Positions 24,989 to 36,690 of a stretch of 64,000 nt of DNA are shown here, piece by piece. The stretch spans positions 2,976,001 to 3,040,000 of the forward strand of contig OZ020254.1 in the NCBI GenBank assembly GCA_963971285.1, read 5' to 3'. Made by a program: the position numbers and the translations under genes. The first letter of the stretch is position 1. Every line of letters begins with the position of its first letter. Below the pieces are notes generated by a model, which was given only the letters and a program-made list of their open reading frames with translations, was not told the origin of the DNA and did no database searches. Origin of the DNA: Astropecten irregularis. Taxonomy: Eukaryota; Echinodermata; Asteroidea; Paxillosida; Astropectinidae.

Positions 24989-26917
24989 CTAGAAGTCAGC
25001 TTGCCTCAGAAGTGTCCACCTCGAGAAAATATTAAAGTCTAGACATTTCCTCGAAGAATATATTTAGACTGAATCCAATAAGACATAGGGGGAGAGAGAG
25101 AGAGAGTGAGAGAAGGGGTGTGCTTGGTAGCTACGTCAGCAAACAGTCAATGATTGCCAGGGTCTGTCAAAACAGCTTAATAGAATGCCGCTATACGATC
25201 GAAGACCAAGCCACCTCCTCTTCTCCCGGGAAAGGAGGAAAATCATTAAGACACTCCCCCACCTTGGAATTCATACATTGGACGAACCAGCTGAACAATT
25301 TTGTCTTTGGTTGAATAATCACAGCCAATTTCAGATATCTGGGCCACGTCAGCACAGCTAGAATTGTAGAAAAGAAAACTCCTTCATTTTTTTGGATGCT
25401 GAATTGGTTTTGGGTGCCGGTAACGAGGATTAATGTTTGTGAAGGCTTTTCGTGTTTCGGAAAACATACCAGACTTATCAATATGGGTGATTTTTCCTTG
25501 GTAGTACGCTGGGAAGTTTTTTTTCATGGTCAATTGAAATATCATACGTAAGCCTCATCACCGTATACTATGATAGAAGCAATCAAACTGAGATCAGGCC
25601 GGGTGTGTATAAGATCTTCTCCAAGGAGAAACGTTGTGTGTTGTACATTTCGATCTTTATTTTCCCGCCCAGCATTTGCCAAATCATTGACGGTACGTTG
25701 AAAACCAACCATTGATTTTTGGCATCTGAGGCTCACTGAAACGCTTGGTATAGCAACATTCCAGTTGGTTTTATAAGCTCCGAGAAGCAATTGTTTTATG
25801 CAAATAGTAAATTCCCAGAATGTTTCATGGAAATGTTTTGCAGTATCAAGTTTCGGAACATGATTTTGTTTTGCAAGTTGCAATTGCTATTATAAGTTGG
25901 ACATCAACTAGACATTACAGTATTAGACATCCTGTCAATGATTTTGTGTTATAGATTCCATACGTTATAAAGCCTTACATGTTAGTGCCCCAGATGTTGA
26001 ATCGAATCTGTCCATAGTGTTTCCTTCCCTTTACATATTTGTTTAATTGTTAACTGGGAAAAAACAGCTTGTGTTGGAGACTACTACTCTCCTGTGATTG
26101 GGTATCGGTAGATTTCTATTTATGATCAATTAAGTTGACACGGATTCGCAATTTGGGTCGGTAATTACCGTCCCCCGGTTAAAATCTGCGCCAATTTAGC
26201 TGGCCTCGGCAATTTGTTCCGACAGATTCCCCCCCCCCCTTTTTTCCCCAGCCTCGTCACACGTTAAACGCACAGACGAACTGGACGTGTGACCAATGAT
26301 AATGTTGGCGCGCAAAATGCCCGCGGTTAAGTACCGTGTGGTTTATAAATACGCCACACAACAAGACATTGATGTCTAGACCATAAACATTGCGCGCAAA
26401 TAAGTCCCGCGCAAAATTGTTGTGACAGCCGACAGTACAGGACGGAAGGGTGAACTGGTTTGCCCCTGTCCTTTCCGTCAACGCCTTGCTGAACGTCCAC
26501 TAAAGTGGAAACAGTATTTTTGTTTCATTCTACATCTCAAATTGTTATTGTTATTATTATTTTCTGTCGTACTAGGGACTTAATTGCCTTAACGCTTCAT
26601 TTGGTGCAGTGGCGGCTCACGCACCTCGCCGTTTATCAACAAAATCTTCAAGTGTTTCCTTTTTACCTTTTTTTTTTCCAAATGCCTTTTTTACAACAAC
26701 AACTGCTGGAAGCGTTGTGAAACATTTCAAGTGTGTTTAGGAGCAAGACATAGTTTTATTTAAACAAAAATGGAGCCCTTAGGCAGACGATTATGGTGCG
26801 GGTAAAAAAAAAAGTATAACTCGGTCGTACGATTATGAAATGAAACCAGATCACCTTTGCCTTAATGGAGCATGGTGTAGGAGTGGTCATTTGAATGGTT
26901 TGCTCTTGGTTACATTA

Positions 26918-27090
26918 CATGATTGGTAACATACCCAAACATAAATAGTTCACAGATTTACTTACTTTCTGGATATGAAGATGGTGCTGGTAGAAATATA
27001 CCGTTAAAATATTTCTGACTGAAATAGGTTTTATTATTTTATGTACATGCTGGATAAGTGTGAGTACTGTTATGTGACCTTTACCAATCA
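26918..27090 (+). mobile_element. Family 2 MITE with large internal deletion
   Basis: gattggtaacatacccaaac and gaagatggtgctggtagaaa at the left; tatgtacatgctggataag and gacctttaccaatcatta at the right. The middle about 200 bases are gone. Confidence 0.7.
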
Positions 27091-29899
27091 TTACACACAC
27101 ACACTTTATTTTCCAACTGTTGACACCACAGAACTTAAATAAACTAGATAGCACACGCGTTCACGCGCGCCATTCAATGTGCACAAACTTTTCATTGACA
27201 CACTAAGAAGTGCGGCGCGCCCTCTGTTGTCTGTTAAACGCCAGTTTGTGAAGCAACGAATCGTCACGAATATCGTTCCCAGAATGAATCCTAGTTTAAG
27301 TGCAAACTGACCCAACAAATGCCGGCCTACCCGCTAGATGGTCCACAAAACCTGGAATAGCGTCAATTGGTAATAATGCTGGCATCCGAGGGCGCTCAAT
27401 ATCGAGCCAAAATAGTAGGAATTTACGACTCGAGTCAAGACTGTGAACAGTCTGGAGTCTGGTGTTATACATCTGATTTATTGAAGACAGTACATCCTCC
27501 CAACTTCGTCCCCACGTTCACAGGTGATATGATCTTTAAGATCCCCGGGGTAGTTTGAGCCAGAGAGGGCTACAAATGCAGTTTTTAATTCATTAGTGGG
27601 GAAGACACTGAATGTGCCCTAAGATTCCACTTGCTCAATTATGGTCAACCATTAGCTCCAACTCAATGGTACGGTGGTTAAAAACACTGGAAACGTGTCT
27701 GGGACTCGGTATAATGACGAATACGAGGCGTCACCCTTGACTTGCCGTTGCAAACAGAGAAGGAATAAGTTAGTCATCAACACTTGCTCATCACGTTTTC
27801 CTAATGTCTCCCACAACCCCTACCACCTCCCCTCCCCGCTCTCCCCACACCCTCGGGGTAAAGGCGCTCTGATTTTTATCTAAGCTCGTGAGTTAAAGTT
27901 AAGATGTCAGTTTCTCCTTAGCGACCCAATTTTTTTGGCGCCCGCCGGCGAAAACAGTGAAAATCGTTTCTATAATGACCAACCCCCCCTCATCTCGAAA
28001 CACTCCTACATAACAACAAAACATCGATGCATTACTTAACCCATTTTAACAGAAGGCCGTAAAGACATTTCCGAAGGTGTGATTTTTTTTTTCAAAAAGA
28101 TTATCTTCTTATTTTGTTTTCATTTTTTTTGCATACCTTGGGATACTGAAGCTAGATTGATTACTTTGTTTCTTTATTTCATTAAGGAAGACATGTTTGA
28201 ATAATTTTCTGGCAGACTATAACCCGAAGCCATTTAGGGAGAGAAAGCTGCCCCAGATATACTACAATACAATCAAGGGCAAACATCTCACGATGTTTAT
28301 TATTATTTTTTTTTTCACTGTCAACTTTCTCATTGCTGTTTGAAAAGAGTGTCCAAAAAACACATCGGTTTTGCTCGTTAAAACATATGCCAAGAAAATT
28401 GAAATGATTTTGTTTTTGTGAGCGGAAATATTTATCTGTAGAAAAATTTACCCGAAAATACTGTTTTAAGCACCAAAACTCTTGGTAAATAAAATCAGTT
28501 TGCCAGACAAATGTTATTTTCATAGCAACAATTGCCAAATACAAGTCAAAGGCAGCAAACATCACATGAATATTTGGTTGGTAATTCTGATTGATGAAGG
28601 AAGACTTTCCATGCTTAAACAAATTGTGTGCTTGCAGCTCTGAGAAATTGGCCCCTGTTTATCAACACTTTCACTTTCACCTCACCATTCTATTAACTGT
28701 ATTTTTTAGAAGCATTCATTAATGATTTCCGAGTCTAGAATGCAAATTCTCTTTGACATCAGAGAGTGACTTTTTAAGCTTTATTGAGACGCCATCCCCC
28801 AAACAAATCTGCAAGCCTCGATCTAAGAGTCTCCGTTTAATATGTTGTGATCGGTCATTGCCCAAACAGTCCTCTGAGAGGTATTACCCAAAGAAAAATG
28901 GAGCGCCGAAATCGCGATGAGATAAACGGTACCGATAACAGTTGACAAGACAACAAATCCAATATTTAGCAGTCGCCGGTTGCCTGGACAGTCAATGCCC
29001 CTCCACTCCTAGCTGTCAGCCATATCCGTGCCTCTAACAAGAACTCAAGTGTTTGTGTTCCGAGACCCGATAAGTCCTTTGCGTTGTGCTCCACTAACCT
29101 TTTCTTTTCATGCAGTCTGACCCAAAATGTGATTTGTTTTATTCGTATACAAACCGGCCTGTTATAGAGAAAAAAAGGAAAGAAATTGATAATCACGGTT
29201 TATCTGCCTCTAAGCTTGGGTCTTAAATGGTTTACTCTGGCGAATTCCGCCCGCAGTTGTGAAAACATGAAATGCACGGAAAGTACGTGATGTCTCCCTC
29301 CGTTCGTACCCCGTGTTTCCCCCCCTCGACATCAGGCATCCGTACCGCCTGACAAAAAGCGAAATTACACTTTGGAGAGATGTCATCAGTTGGGGTGCCC
29401 GGGTGAGGGGATGTATGGTTGTTGATGTCTTATAGAACAACCAACAGTCATGGAGAAGGGATCATCACACTCTTATGATGCATAGTCAGAGTTATTATCA
29501 TTGTGTACGCTGCCCATTAACCTTTTGGCGCCCAAAATGTAACCTTGTCAAAGTAACAGTAACCTGTGAGCGTTTGTCTTAATGCTCAGCAGGAAAGAGC
29601 AGGGTGGTTTTAGGAGTGAGCGCTCTTCGACTTGGAGTGCGTTTTCTTTGGCTTGGGAGTTGATGACGGTGTTGATCGTCAAGATGTTTTGGTTGGCCAA
29701 GGCTCACTCAGTTGGGGATCCGTGATGGGACTCGCTGTGGGGAAACCAACGACAACAATCTCTGCTCTTTTGACCTTTTCATGGGAGCTTTTTTCATCTC
29801 CTGTCCAAACATGAAAAGGGATTTCTCAATCAGGGAAGTTCACCTCGTATAGGTCTACTGTCTCTTTAGCCTTCACGTTTGTACTTACAACATTATAGG

Positions 29900-30189
29900 T
29901 TTCCATTATCAAGGAAGATACAGTAACAGTCATCTGTGAAATTCCCAGTGTAAACGTCCACGGTATTTAAAAAAAAAAATTCACCGTTATTTGTTATCTT
30001 CCTAAGATCAAAATGTTATTTTTTTTGTCAATGGTTTTACTCTTCTCTGGATTAATACACTGAGCATTTTAGGCAGAAACATGTTAACGGTATGTTTCTA
30101 CCATCACCATTTTCAAAACAAGTACGTTATAGGTAAATCTGTTGAGATTTCTGTGTCGGTATGCTACCAAAGTATGATAGTACTTTTAA
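29900..30189 (-). mobile_element. Family 1 MITE, truncated at its left
   Basis: Reverse copy ending CCAAAGTATGATAGTACTTT plus TAA. Interior from atcaaggaagatacagtaac onwards is present; the other terminus is missing. Confidence 0.75.
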
Positions 30190-31666
30190 CAGTGCGTACA
30201 CATTGAATTAAGCTATTGACGCGACGGAGCAAATTTCACAATTTCCACGCAGGTGAAAAAAATGATAAAAACATTCACGCTGAAACAACATTTTCCTCTT
30301 CTACAGGGCTTGTAGGCCTTATCAGAAGCAACTCCCTCCCATGATATTTGATCCGACTTTAATCAATAATATTAAAGAGCGTGTCTATAAGTCGAACAGA
30401 CATCGCGGTTGAGATGGTTTGAGGATATAGCGAAATTAAGTTTTTACCAAACGTTGCATGTTTGCAAAAAAATCGAAACCAGCAATGTTGTTGAAAAAAA
30501 TTTAATTTGGGAGGTCGGATGTCTAATTTTACAGTGGACTGATTGAGCAGTTTCTGATTGTTGAGTTATCGTCGTGAAATATGCATACTTTCGGTCTAAA
30601 TACAATTAAGCAGAGGGATATGGTAACATTTCTCTACACGGTGTTCAATGGGGTTCATTGCATTCAGAAATCAGAATTAAGGTCTTTGTCCGTGGACACT
30701 GGGAATAACTTTGCTCAAATCCTAGTTGCCCCCTTGACATTTGGGTGAAGCGTATAGCCTGTCTCTCTTCATTCCGTGACACATTGTTTGCAGTGACAGA
30801 GGTGCTCGCCTCCGCCCGTACTTCTCAACAGCCCAAGGAGCATCAACATCCATTTTGCATTGAAGTGCATTCTCTGGTTGGATCAGGCCGGTTTTGTTTC
30901 TGTTTTCGGCCGAGGTTTTTCTATTCTCCTGGTTGTACTCTGGCGTGGAGTTTTTTTTTTAAGTTGTGCTCCGTGATGTCGCCGTTTTATCATCCTGCCT
31001 GCAGATGTCCACGAAGTCGACAGCCTGGCAACTGATGATTTTTTTCTTCTCTTTTTACCATCTCCCTACTTCTTCTTCTTCTTCCCCCGTGCCCCCGGGC
31101 GTCGTTTACCATGAAGGACCGCTCACGGTAGGAACTCGGGGTTGGGTTCAGGGCATCTTTATAGGTGCCGGTCTTCTTTGTCGGCGGCTCAGGCTTTTGG
31201 CCGTGTGACGTTGATGAAACGGAGGGGAAGGAGAGACAAGCGAAATCGATGGTCGGATTGGGGGGTTTAGGAGAATGTGGAGTGATTTCCCCCGACTCTT
31301 CCTTCCAAGTGCCGTTGAACTTTTGCAGAATGAATTTCTTTTCTTCCTCTTTGAGGTTGCTCTAAAACTCGTGGTGGATATTTATTTGCTACTCTTGCAC
31401 CGTTGGAGTTATTCGCATCAGTTTATGAGTTTATACCTCAAACGAGCGCTCAGGTCCAAGCTGATAAATCTGTTATCTGATTTAAATTTAGATCTTTTTT
31501 AAGACTGCAGACATCAAATGTCCCTCAATGGCCAAGTATTATTACCACAGGAATCCTGGAGGGACAACGGATTTGATAAGGATACCAATTGCTTTAAAGA
31601 TTGATATACGTCTCCCATTTACCTCTTTAAAGTCTAGACAATGAGTCGTTTTTTCCATAATTATCA

Positions 31667-31925
31667 TCTTTGAGCGATCCCCCCATGTTCTGTTTCTCAA
31701 GTTGCAGCATTGCTGCCTGTATCGATAAAATGATCCTTGGGATGTAGCGGTAACTATGTGTGTAGTTTCATGGCTTCTGACTGCCAAACGAACAAAGATT
31801 ATTGACTATTATCGACACCGCCAACATAGGGCTAGATAGTTCAGTTGGTGTACGGTATTCCAGGGATCTCTGGTTTGAATCAACTTTTCTTTGTTCAAAT
31901 TCACTATTCAGTTGACCTTAACTGT
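31667..31925 (+). mobile_element. tRNA-derived SINE (type T), degenerate
   Basis: A copy of the same element as 37887-38128. It shares the head TTTGAGCGATCCCCCCATGT, the middle GTTTCATGGCTTCTGACTGC, an eroded tRNA-like part and the tail caacttttctttgttc. It sits just before the gene 1 Cys-loop exon. Confidence 0.7.
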
Positions 31926-32022
31926 GTTGCTTCTGTTTGTTTTTAATCTTTTGGGTATAAAGGAAATACACTACATCATATTTAACGATACGTCTTCATT
32001 TGATTTGCCTCCCAATCTGCAG

Positions 32023-32225
32023 TGCCGAACTACAGACGCGGAACTTCCTCCTTGGTCCCGTGGTCAAGATCTTCAACGACGGTAAGATCATGTGGGGAGC
32101 TCCGGTCAACTTCAAGGGCTACTGCCTGCTGGACGTCCGCTACTTTCCCTTCGACCACCAGGTCTGCGAGATGAAATTCGGTCCCTGGCAGCACAACGGC
32201 AAAGAGATCATTATGCAGGGACAAG
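32023..32225 (+). CDS. Gene 1, Cys-loop exon (203 bp)
   Basis: The exon contains the diagnostic Cys-loop: GYCLLDVRYFPFDHQVCEMK, with two cysteines 13 residues apart and the invariant FPFD core that contacts the membrane end during gating. Downstream is GPWQHNGKEI: the loop B tryptophan is present, but the following tyrosine seen in many alpha subunits is His, preceded by Gln. The acceptor is cccaatctgcag (phase 2) and the donor is CAAG|gtatta (phase 1). Codon use is markedly GC-richer than the flanking intron. The length is one codon more than the matching exon of gene 2. Confidence 0.95.
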
Positions 32226-32434
32226 GTATTATGAAGCTTAGTGTCCTTCAGTTTAAAGATGGCGTTACATTTTGTATTTTGTACTTTCCTATGGTTGCGC
32301 CAGAGGTCTCCCAAATGGGCTCCATTGGAAATCATAGAACAATCAAACTGTGACGTCATTGACACAGACCTATTTAAACACAGGACGTTCTTAAAGAGTT
32401 TGTGTCTTCTGTCGCTTCTCATTATATTCACTTC

Positions 32435-32681
32435 TAAGCCCTTTCCAAGCATTGGCCCCGACTCAGGCTCCGGCTTCGGCGCTGTTTCAAATTATCATTG
32501 AAAACATTGGTTGTGGCTTTTCATTGAAGTTGCATATCTATTTTCATGATCCAGATAGAGTATGTACTTCCAAACCGTAGCCAAACGCCTCTATTTTGGC
32601 ACGCGTTATTTTAGAATGGATCCACGAAATGGAGCCGAATCTGGAGCCTGAGCCGGAGCCAAGGTTTGGAAAAGGGCCCTA
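32435..32681. mobile_element. Family 3 MITE
   Basis: Ends taagccctttccaag...actcaggctccgg and ctggagcctgagccgg...tttggaaaagggccct are inverted repeats. Interior is in the opposite orientation to 3538-3779 (agcctaaacgcc-type, ctattttggcacgcg). Confidence 0.7.
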
Positions 32682-32700
32682 GAGTCGAAACAATGGTGCG

Positions 32701-32716
32701 CAGCGCCACCAAGCGG
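32701..32716 (-). promoter_or_regulatory. CTCF-like motif
   Basis: The minus strand reads CCGCTTGGTGGCGCTG, close to the CCGCNNGGNGGCAG form of the CTCF core. It lies just outside a family 3 MITE in gene 1. Confidence 0.35.
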
Positions 32717-33408
32717 CAAGTTGAAGTAGTGGACAGTCTCTACTAGAGAGACCCACTTAAGTTCGCAATTTGTGTTTCTTAAAAGGCAAAAAAGGGGGAA
32801 ATAGTGCACATGGATCGAAATTTTATAAGAATGAAGTTGGTGGAAGTTAATAAAGAAATCAATAGAGGGGGAGGGGGTTCTACTCCGCCCTAGCCTCGAG
32901 CAGCACGTTAACAATACTTGTTTATTTTGGAGAATCAAATTGATAGAAACAATTTCAGGGAATGCGACATACCTCATTAGTTCGGATCGGCAGCTGGGTT
33001 TGTGTTCCCGCGCAATCAGACCGTGTCGATTTTAAAGGTGTACATGGGTTATTTTGTTTGTTTCTCAGTGTCAGCAGATTAATCAATAAAGTGAATTGTG
33101 TGAGCTTCGGTGATCAAATAGCACAATGTATTGATTTGCTTGCTTACGTATGTCACGTCTGTAAGCCCGGTTAGTGGGGTTGATATACCCCGCGGGAGCG
33201 ATCGAGCGCGGCCGGCCGGGGCCTTGGGGACAAAACAACGGGGTGAGATCTAGGAGCACCCTGCCGCGACAACACTTATTAGGGTGCTTTAGATTTGTGT
33301 GAACGTGGACCTCGTTCACGTCGACCACAACATCGTGCTGAACGTCAAAACTATACTTTGTGCGTCCTCGACTCACTGGGACAATTAAATTCAAAAAGGG
33401 TGCTAAGG

Positions 33409-33542
33409 TTAAATCTTCCCTCCTCTAAACGTGTCCGCTTGGACACATTTACACGTGGCCATGTACAGTTGTCCGGGGACACATTTACCTGGAATGGGTT
33501 ATTCTGTCACCCGGACACATTTAGAGGCAGGACAGATTTAAC
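33409..33542. mobile_element. Short MITE/foldback with GTTAAATCT ends
   Basis: ttaaatcttccctcctctaa and, reversed, ttaaatctgtcctgcctcta are inverted termini, extended by gtgtccg/cggacac. 134 bp in gene 1 intron. Confidence 0.75.
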
Positions 33543-34064
33543 ATTTACATGGGCTGTACATAACAAGGGTTACATCTAAGCACAGATTTGACGCTACACC
33601 GATCAACTTTACAATATAAAGTACATATTTTGCAAATAATATTGTTTGATCATTATGGACTCTCCGATTTAAGCAAATTATTTGCCCCGAGGGGGCGCTA
33701 CGAGGGCCCCGAAACATTAGTCGATATATTCGGGGTGCAGATCTGAGAGAAAATACATATACTTTTTTATACTTTTTTTGTACATATACTTTTTTATGAA
33801 CAAGTTAATTTCCAAAAGAATCAATGAAAAGGTTATTTGGGTATAACTTAATGCCCTGGTGTACCTCCCAAAGATGGTGTCGACACAGCGCCCCCATTTG
33901 ACCAACGATATGACATGCTTCAATACCGTCAACGTTTGGAAAGTGCAACCATAACACCCCAATGACAAGTTTATGAGATTTTTCGCTATGTGTATTAACG
34001 GTATTTCGGTTTCAAAATAAAATTTTCTCCATTCCCTCCTCTCTTTCTCCTTGACAAACTAAAG

Positions 34065-34391
34065 GTGACCAGTCTGTGTTCAATAGCAACGGCGAGTGGG
34101 ACATGACCGGCATCGAGACCACCAACAACGTGGAGTACTACCCTGACGATCCAGGCGTCCCCTTCACCGACTGCAGCTTCACCATCAAGTTCTCGCGTCG
34201 CTCCGAGTTCTACGTCTTCAACTTGATGATGCCCTCCTGTCTGATCTGCCTCCTGGCTGCCCTGGCCTTCCTGTTACCGCCCACGTCCCAGGGCAAAGTC
34301 AACCTAGGCGTGACCTTCCTGCTGTCCATGACGGTGTTTCTCATGATTGTGGCCGAGTCCATACCTCCCACCAACCAGGTGCCGGTGATTG
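34065..34391 (+). CDS. Gene 1, exon for loop C, M1 and M2 (327 bp)
   Basis: After the split Gly codon the exon reads DQSVFNSNGEWDM, then loop C NNVEYYPDDPGVPFTDCSF with a single cysteine and no adjacent pair. A basic SRR leads into M1 (FYVFNLMMPSCLICLLAALA) with the conserved P-x-C. The pore helix M2 starts after PPTSQGK and runs NLGVTFLLSMTVFLMIVAE. Numbering Lys as 0', there is Asn at 2', Thr at 6', Leu at 9', Val at 13' and Glu at 20', but Gly at -1' and Gln at -2' where cation channels have Glu and Gly. Phase is 1 at both ends; acceptor acaaactaaag, donor ATTG|gtaagc. Gene 2 has an intron inside the equivalent stretch, between loop C and M1. Confidence 0.95.
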
Positions 34392-34775
34392 GTAAGCCTG
34401 TACAAACATTAATCCTTCGCTGCCGATGTTATTATTAACAAGTTCCTTAATAACTGTCAGTTCTCATAGTCTGAGGCACACGCGAACATTTTAACTTTTA
34501 AAGTCAAGATGTTATTTTGACATCACACTCCAAATTGAAATTAAAGTAAAGGTAGGGGCCACCATGCAATCTCTTCTGTGAGCATGTGTGGTTGTGATCG
34601 TTGTCAGGACGAACCTCACACTCACACAGAAGAGATTTACATGGTGTCACCGCAAACATACCTTACTTTAGTACTTCCATCATGCATAGCTTATTTCTCC
34701 AGATTGATGTTGCTAGAAGACGTCTTCCAGTTGTTTTCATTTGAATCATAAATGTATCTCTATATTTTTACTCAG
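34392..34775 (+). other. Gene 1 last intron (384 bp)
   Basis: The shortest intron of the window, separating M2 and M3 exons. One third of it is a MITE with long terminal inverted repeats (34541-34672). Confidence 0.9.
34541..34672. mobile_element. MITE with about 55-bp inverted ends in gene 1 last intron
   Basis: taaagtaaaggtaggggcca then atgcaatctcttctgtgag, and the reverse of ctcacacagaagagatttac then ccttactttagta, pair over about 55 bases with few mismatches. Confidence 0.75.
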
Positions 34776-35359
34776 GTCAATATTTTGCCGCCTGTATGAT
34801 GCTGGTATCCCTCTCGCTGGTGCTCAACGTCTCCGTAGTAGCCATCTTCAGCCATGCGTCCATGGGCGAGCCGGTGCCCGAGTGGATCCGCACCGTGGTC
34901 CTGGGCGTGCTGGCGGCCGTCGTCCGCCTCAACTCCGAGGAGATCCGCGACATCCGACGGAACAAGTTCCACCGCAAGAGCCACGCTCACAAGGTCCTGA
35001 CCAAGTCCGGCGGCGGCTCCAAGTTTACCTCGGTACCCATGAAGGAGACTACCAAGACCCACGGCGTGAACTACTACATGGACTACGTGCCCAACTCGCA
35101 CAACGGCCACGATGGCGACAAGCAGAAGCGGCACGGCGAACAGTTCGAGGCCCTCACGCGAGAACTCAAGAGAATGAACGAGACTCTGAACAGCATGAAG
35201 CTGGGCGAGAAACAGTTCAGCGCGGACCAGCGACGCAACTACCGGGAGTGGGTGCTGGTTTCGCGGGTGCTCGACCGAACCTTTCTCGTACTGTACCTCA
35301 TCGGCAATGTGTTGTCGGTGGTTTTGCTCGTCTTGCCGGTCGTTGTTCTAGAGCACTAA
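34776..35359 (+). CDS. Gene 1, last coding exon: M3, cytoplasmic loop, M4, stop (584 bp)
   Basis: The exon begins with the split Gly then QYFAACMMLVSLSLVLNVSV (M3), preceded by the acceptor tatttttactcag. The M3-M4 loop is short, about 135 residues, with a His/Lys-rich part (HRKSHAHK), Gly/Ser runs and a Tyr-rich patch (VNYYMDYV). It ends in a charged, probably amphipathic helix (EQFEALTRELKRMNETL), where nAChRs form the cytoplasmic MA helix. M4 is VLDRTFLVLYLIGNVL plus a Val/Leu-rich tail ending in LEH and TAA (35357-35359). The conserved 'VLDR' before M4 is present. An overlapping 239-codon frame in this exon is only a GC-rich shadow. Confidence 0.95.
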
Positions 35360-35599
35360 CCACAAGCGGTGACCACTTCAGCAATTTTGATACTTTCATG
35401 AACTCCAAATCATCGTCAAAATCTGTGATTATGCTACGCGAACGGGCACTGGTGTCATAATTCCCAACATGCTGTATACATAATGATTATTTCCAAAACA
35501 GTTCTTCCTACGATATCGTGAATTGTGATTATTTATCAACAGTAATACTTACCAAAAAAATGTAGGCTGGCCAGACGAATAGCTCTGTAGTGTAGTGAC

Positions 35600-35605
35600 A
35601 ATAAA
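35600..35605 (+). terminator. Candidate poly(A) signal of gene 1
   Basis: The first canonical AATAAA after the stop codon, about 240 bases downstream (gtgacaATAAAttgg context). It is consistent with a short 3' UTR. No transcript evidence is available from sequence alone. Confidence 0.45.
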
Positions 35606-36690
35606 TTGGCAACTACTAAAATTAGACAATCATTATTACACTCCCTCTTCGGCCACAAAAAGACAATTTTCATAAAACGCCCTCAACGGCCACTAATTCC
35701 TTTCCATTGAGAACGTAGAATAATGGCGCTGCATTGTGGCTTTTGCTACTCAAGCAATCAGAGGTTGAGGATTACTGAAAGCAGTTCTCGGTGTTTGACC
35801 GAACTAAGTTGGAGAACAGAAGCAAGAATGCTTGTAATTGTCCTTTTCCAATCGCAGCATTCTTAATACAGGTTCCACACAAGGCACTGACCTATGTTGT
35901 TGTGTTCATATACAATGTACATTACACTGTCTATTTACATGTATATACACACTACATGCAGCCTCGTGTGAAACCGGTGAACTAAGATATGAACTGTCCA
36001 AGAGGACCTATATAGCTTGTATAGTCGGACAATGATCACGGGCAAATGTAAACTGTTAACGCAGTATCATGGCATACTTCGGTCCTGGACGTTTTCCATT
36101 GAATGAGTCGGCTATTCTCTTTCAACGATCTTGGAAGTCACAATCATGTAAGCCAAAACATTTCAGGTCATTTCTTAAGACTACTGCCGTGGATTTCAGT
36201 AATATTGCTACCTTTTTTTGAAAAAAACATTTTATGGTTGAGTGCATGTTTTTTTCTAAATTATTGAACTGCTGTGCATATGAGTCCAGGGGCGTGGCAG
36301 CCAAGCGAGAATTGGGAGGGGTTCTTAGTTGCTTCCGAGATTTCTCATAATATATTAAGTAGATTCGCGCAGTGGATTACTTCTAAGTTCATTTTAAAAT
36401 TATATTGAATTTGTAAATGCCGTTCCTTTTTTTATACACTGACAATGACGTGTTCAATGTGGACTCTATACAGCTCCTTTACAATGTATAGAAAGAGAAG
36501 CTACACAACTTCAGCCTTAGGAAACAAAATGGCGGGTCATTGGGCGTACCACGTGACCGTTCATTGTTTAATAGTGTCGGCCGGTTCTTTGTGTTAAATT
36601 GGTGCAAAGTCGGACATTTTGTATCCAAATCTGGGACCCCTGTGTGGCTACTCTTGACCAAAAAAGGACTCTGGGTGACTTGGAGATGGG

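Larger units (their letters stand above)
24148..32022 (+). other. Gene 1 intron (7.9 kb)
   Basis: The largest intron of gene 1. It contains a family 1 fragment, a 97-bp structured element and a family 1 copy side by side (24462-24988). Further in are a (GA)n run near 25090, an internally deleted family 2 copy (26918-27090), a 5'-truncated family 1 copy (29900-30189) and a SINE (31667-31925) ending about 100 bases before the Cys-loop exon. Open frames such as 28182-28622 are not recognised as genes. Confidence 0.85.
32226..34064 (+). other. Gene 1 intron (1.8 kb)
   Basis: The intron contains a GC-rich-TIR MITE (32435-32681), a CpG-rich patch at 33190-33255, a 134-bp inverted-repeat MITE (33409-33542) and CTCF-like motifs at 32701 and 33685. 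Confidence 0.85.
14435..35359 (+). other. Gene 1: nAChR-type Cys-loop channel subunit, non-alpha (gene span, visible part)
   Basis: This is the span of six coding exons that join in frame into about 468 residues of a pentameric ligand-gated ion channel subunit acting in the plasma membrane. Counting from the first whole codon of the first exon, the order is: extracellular N-terminus, loop D microexon (47-61), loop A WLPD motif (about 89-92), Cys-loop C132-C146 with 13 residues between, loop C without paired cysteines (about 183-200), M1 (214-236), M2 (243-263), M3 (about 277-299), cytoplasmic loop with a charged amphipathic stretch before M4, and M4 at the C-terminus (about 434-468). All junctions are GT/AG and all phases agree. 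Introns are about 6.8, 2.6, 7.9, 1.8 and 0.4 kb. The ligand cannot be read from sequence; absence of the loop C cysteine pair argues for a structural, non-alpha role. The initiator exon was not found. Confidence 0.93.

Noticed and set aside
25542-25883. 113-codon minus-strand frame
   Set aside because: No recognisable domain and no supporting splice or regulatory context.
28182-28622. 146-codon minus-strand frame
   Set aside because: Low-complexity, Lys/Asn/Phe-rich translation in AT-rich intron; no domain, no membrane pattern, no signal peptide.
34741-35460. 239-codon open frame overlapping the last exon of gene 1
   Set aside because: Out of frame with the M3-M4 coding sequence, Arg/Pro/Gly-rich composition from GC-rich codons, no family; the channel frame has M3, VLDR and M4 signatures.
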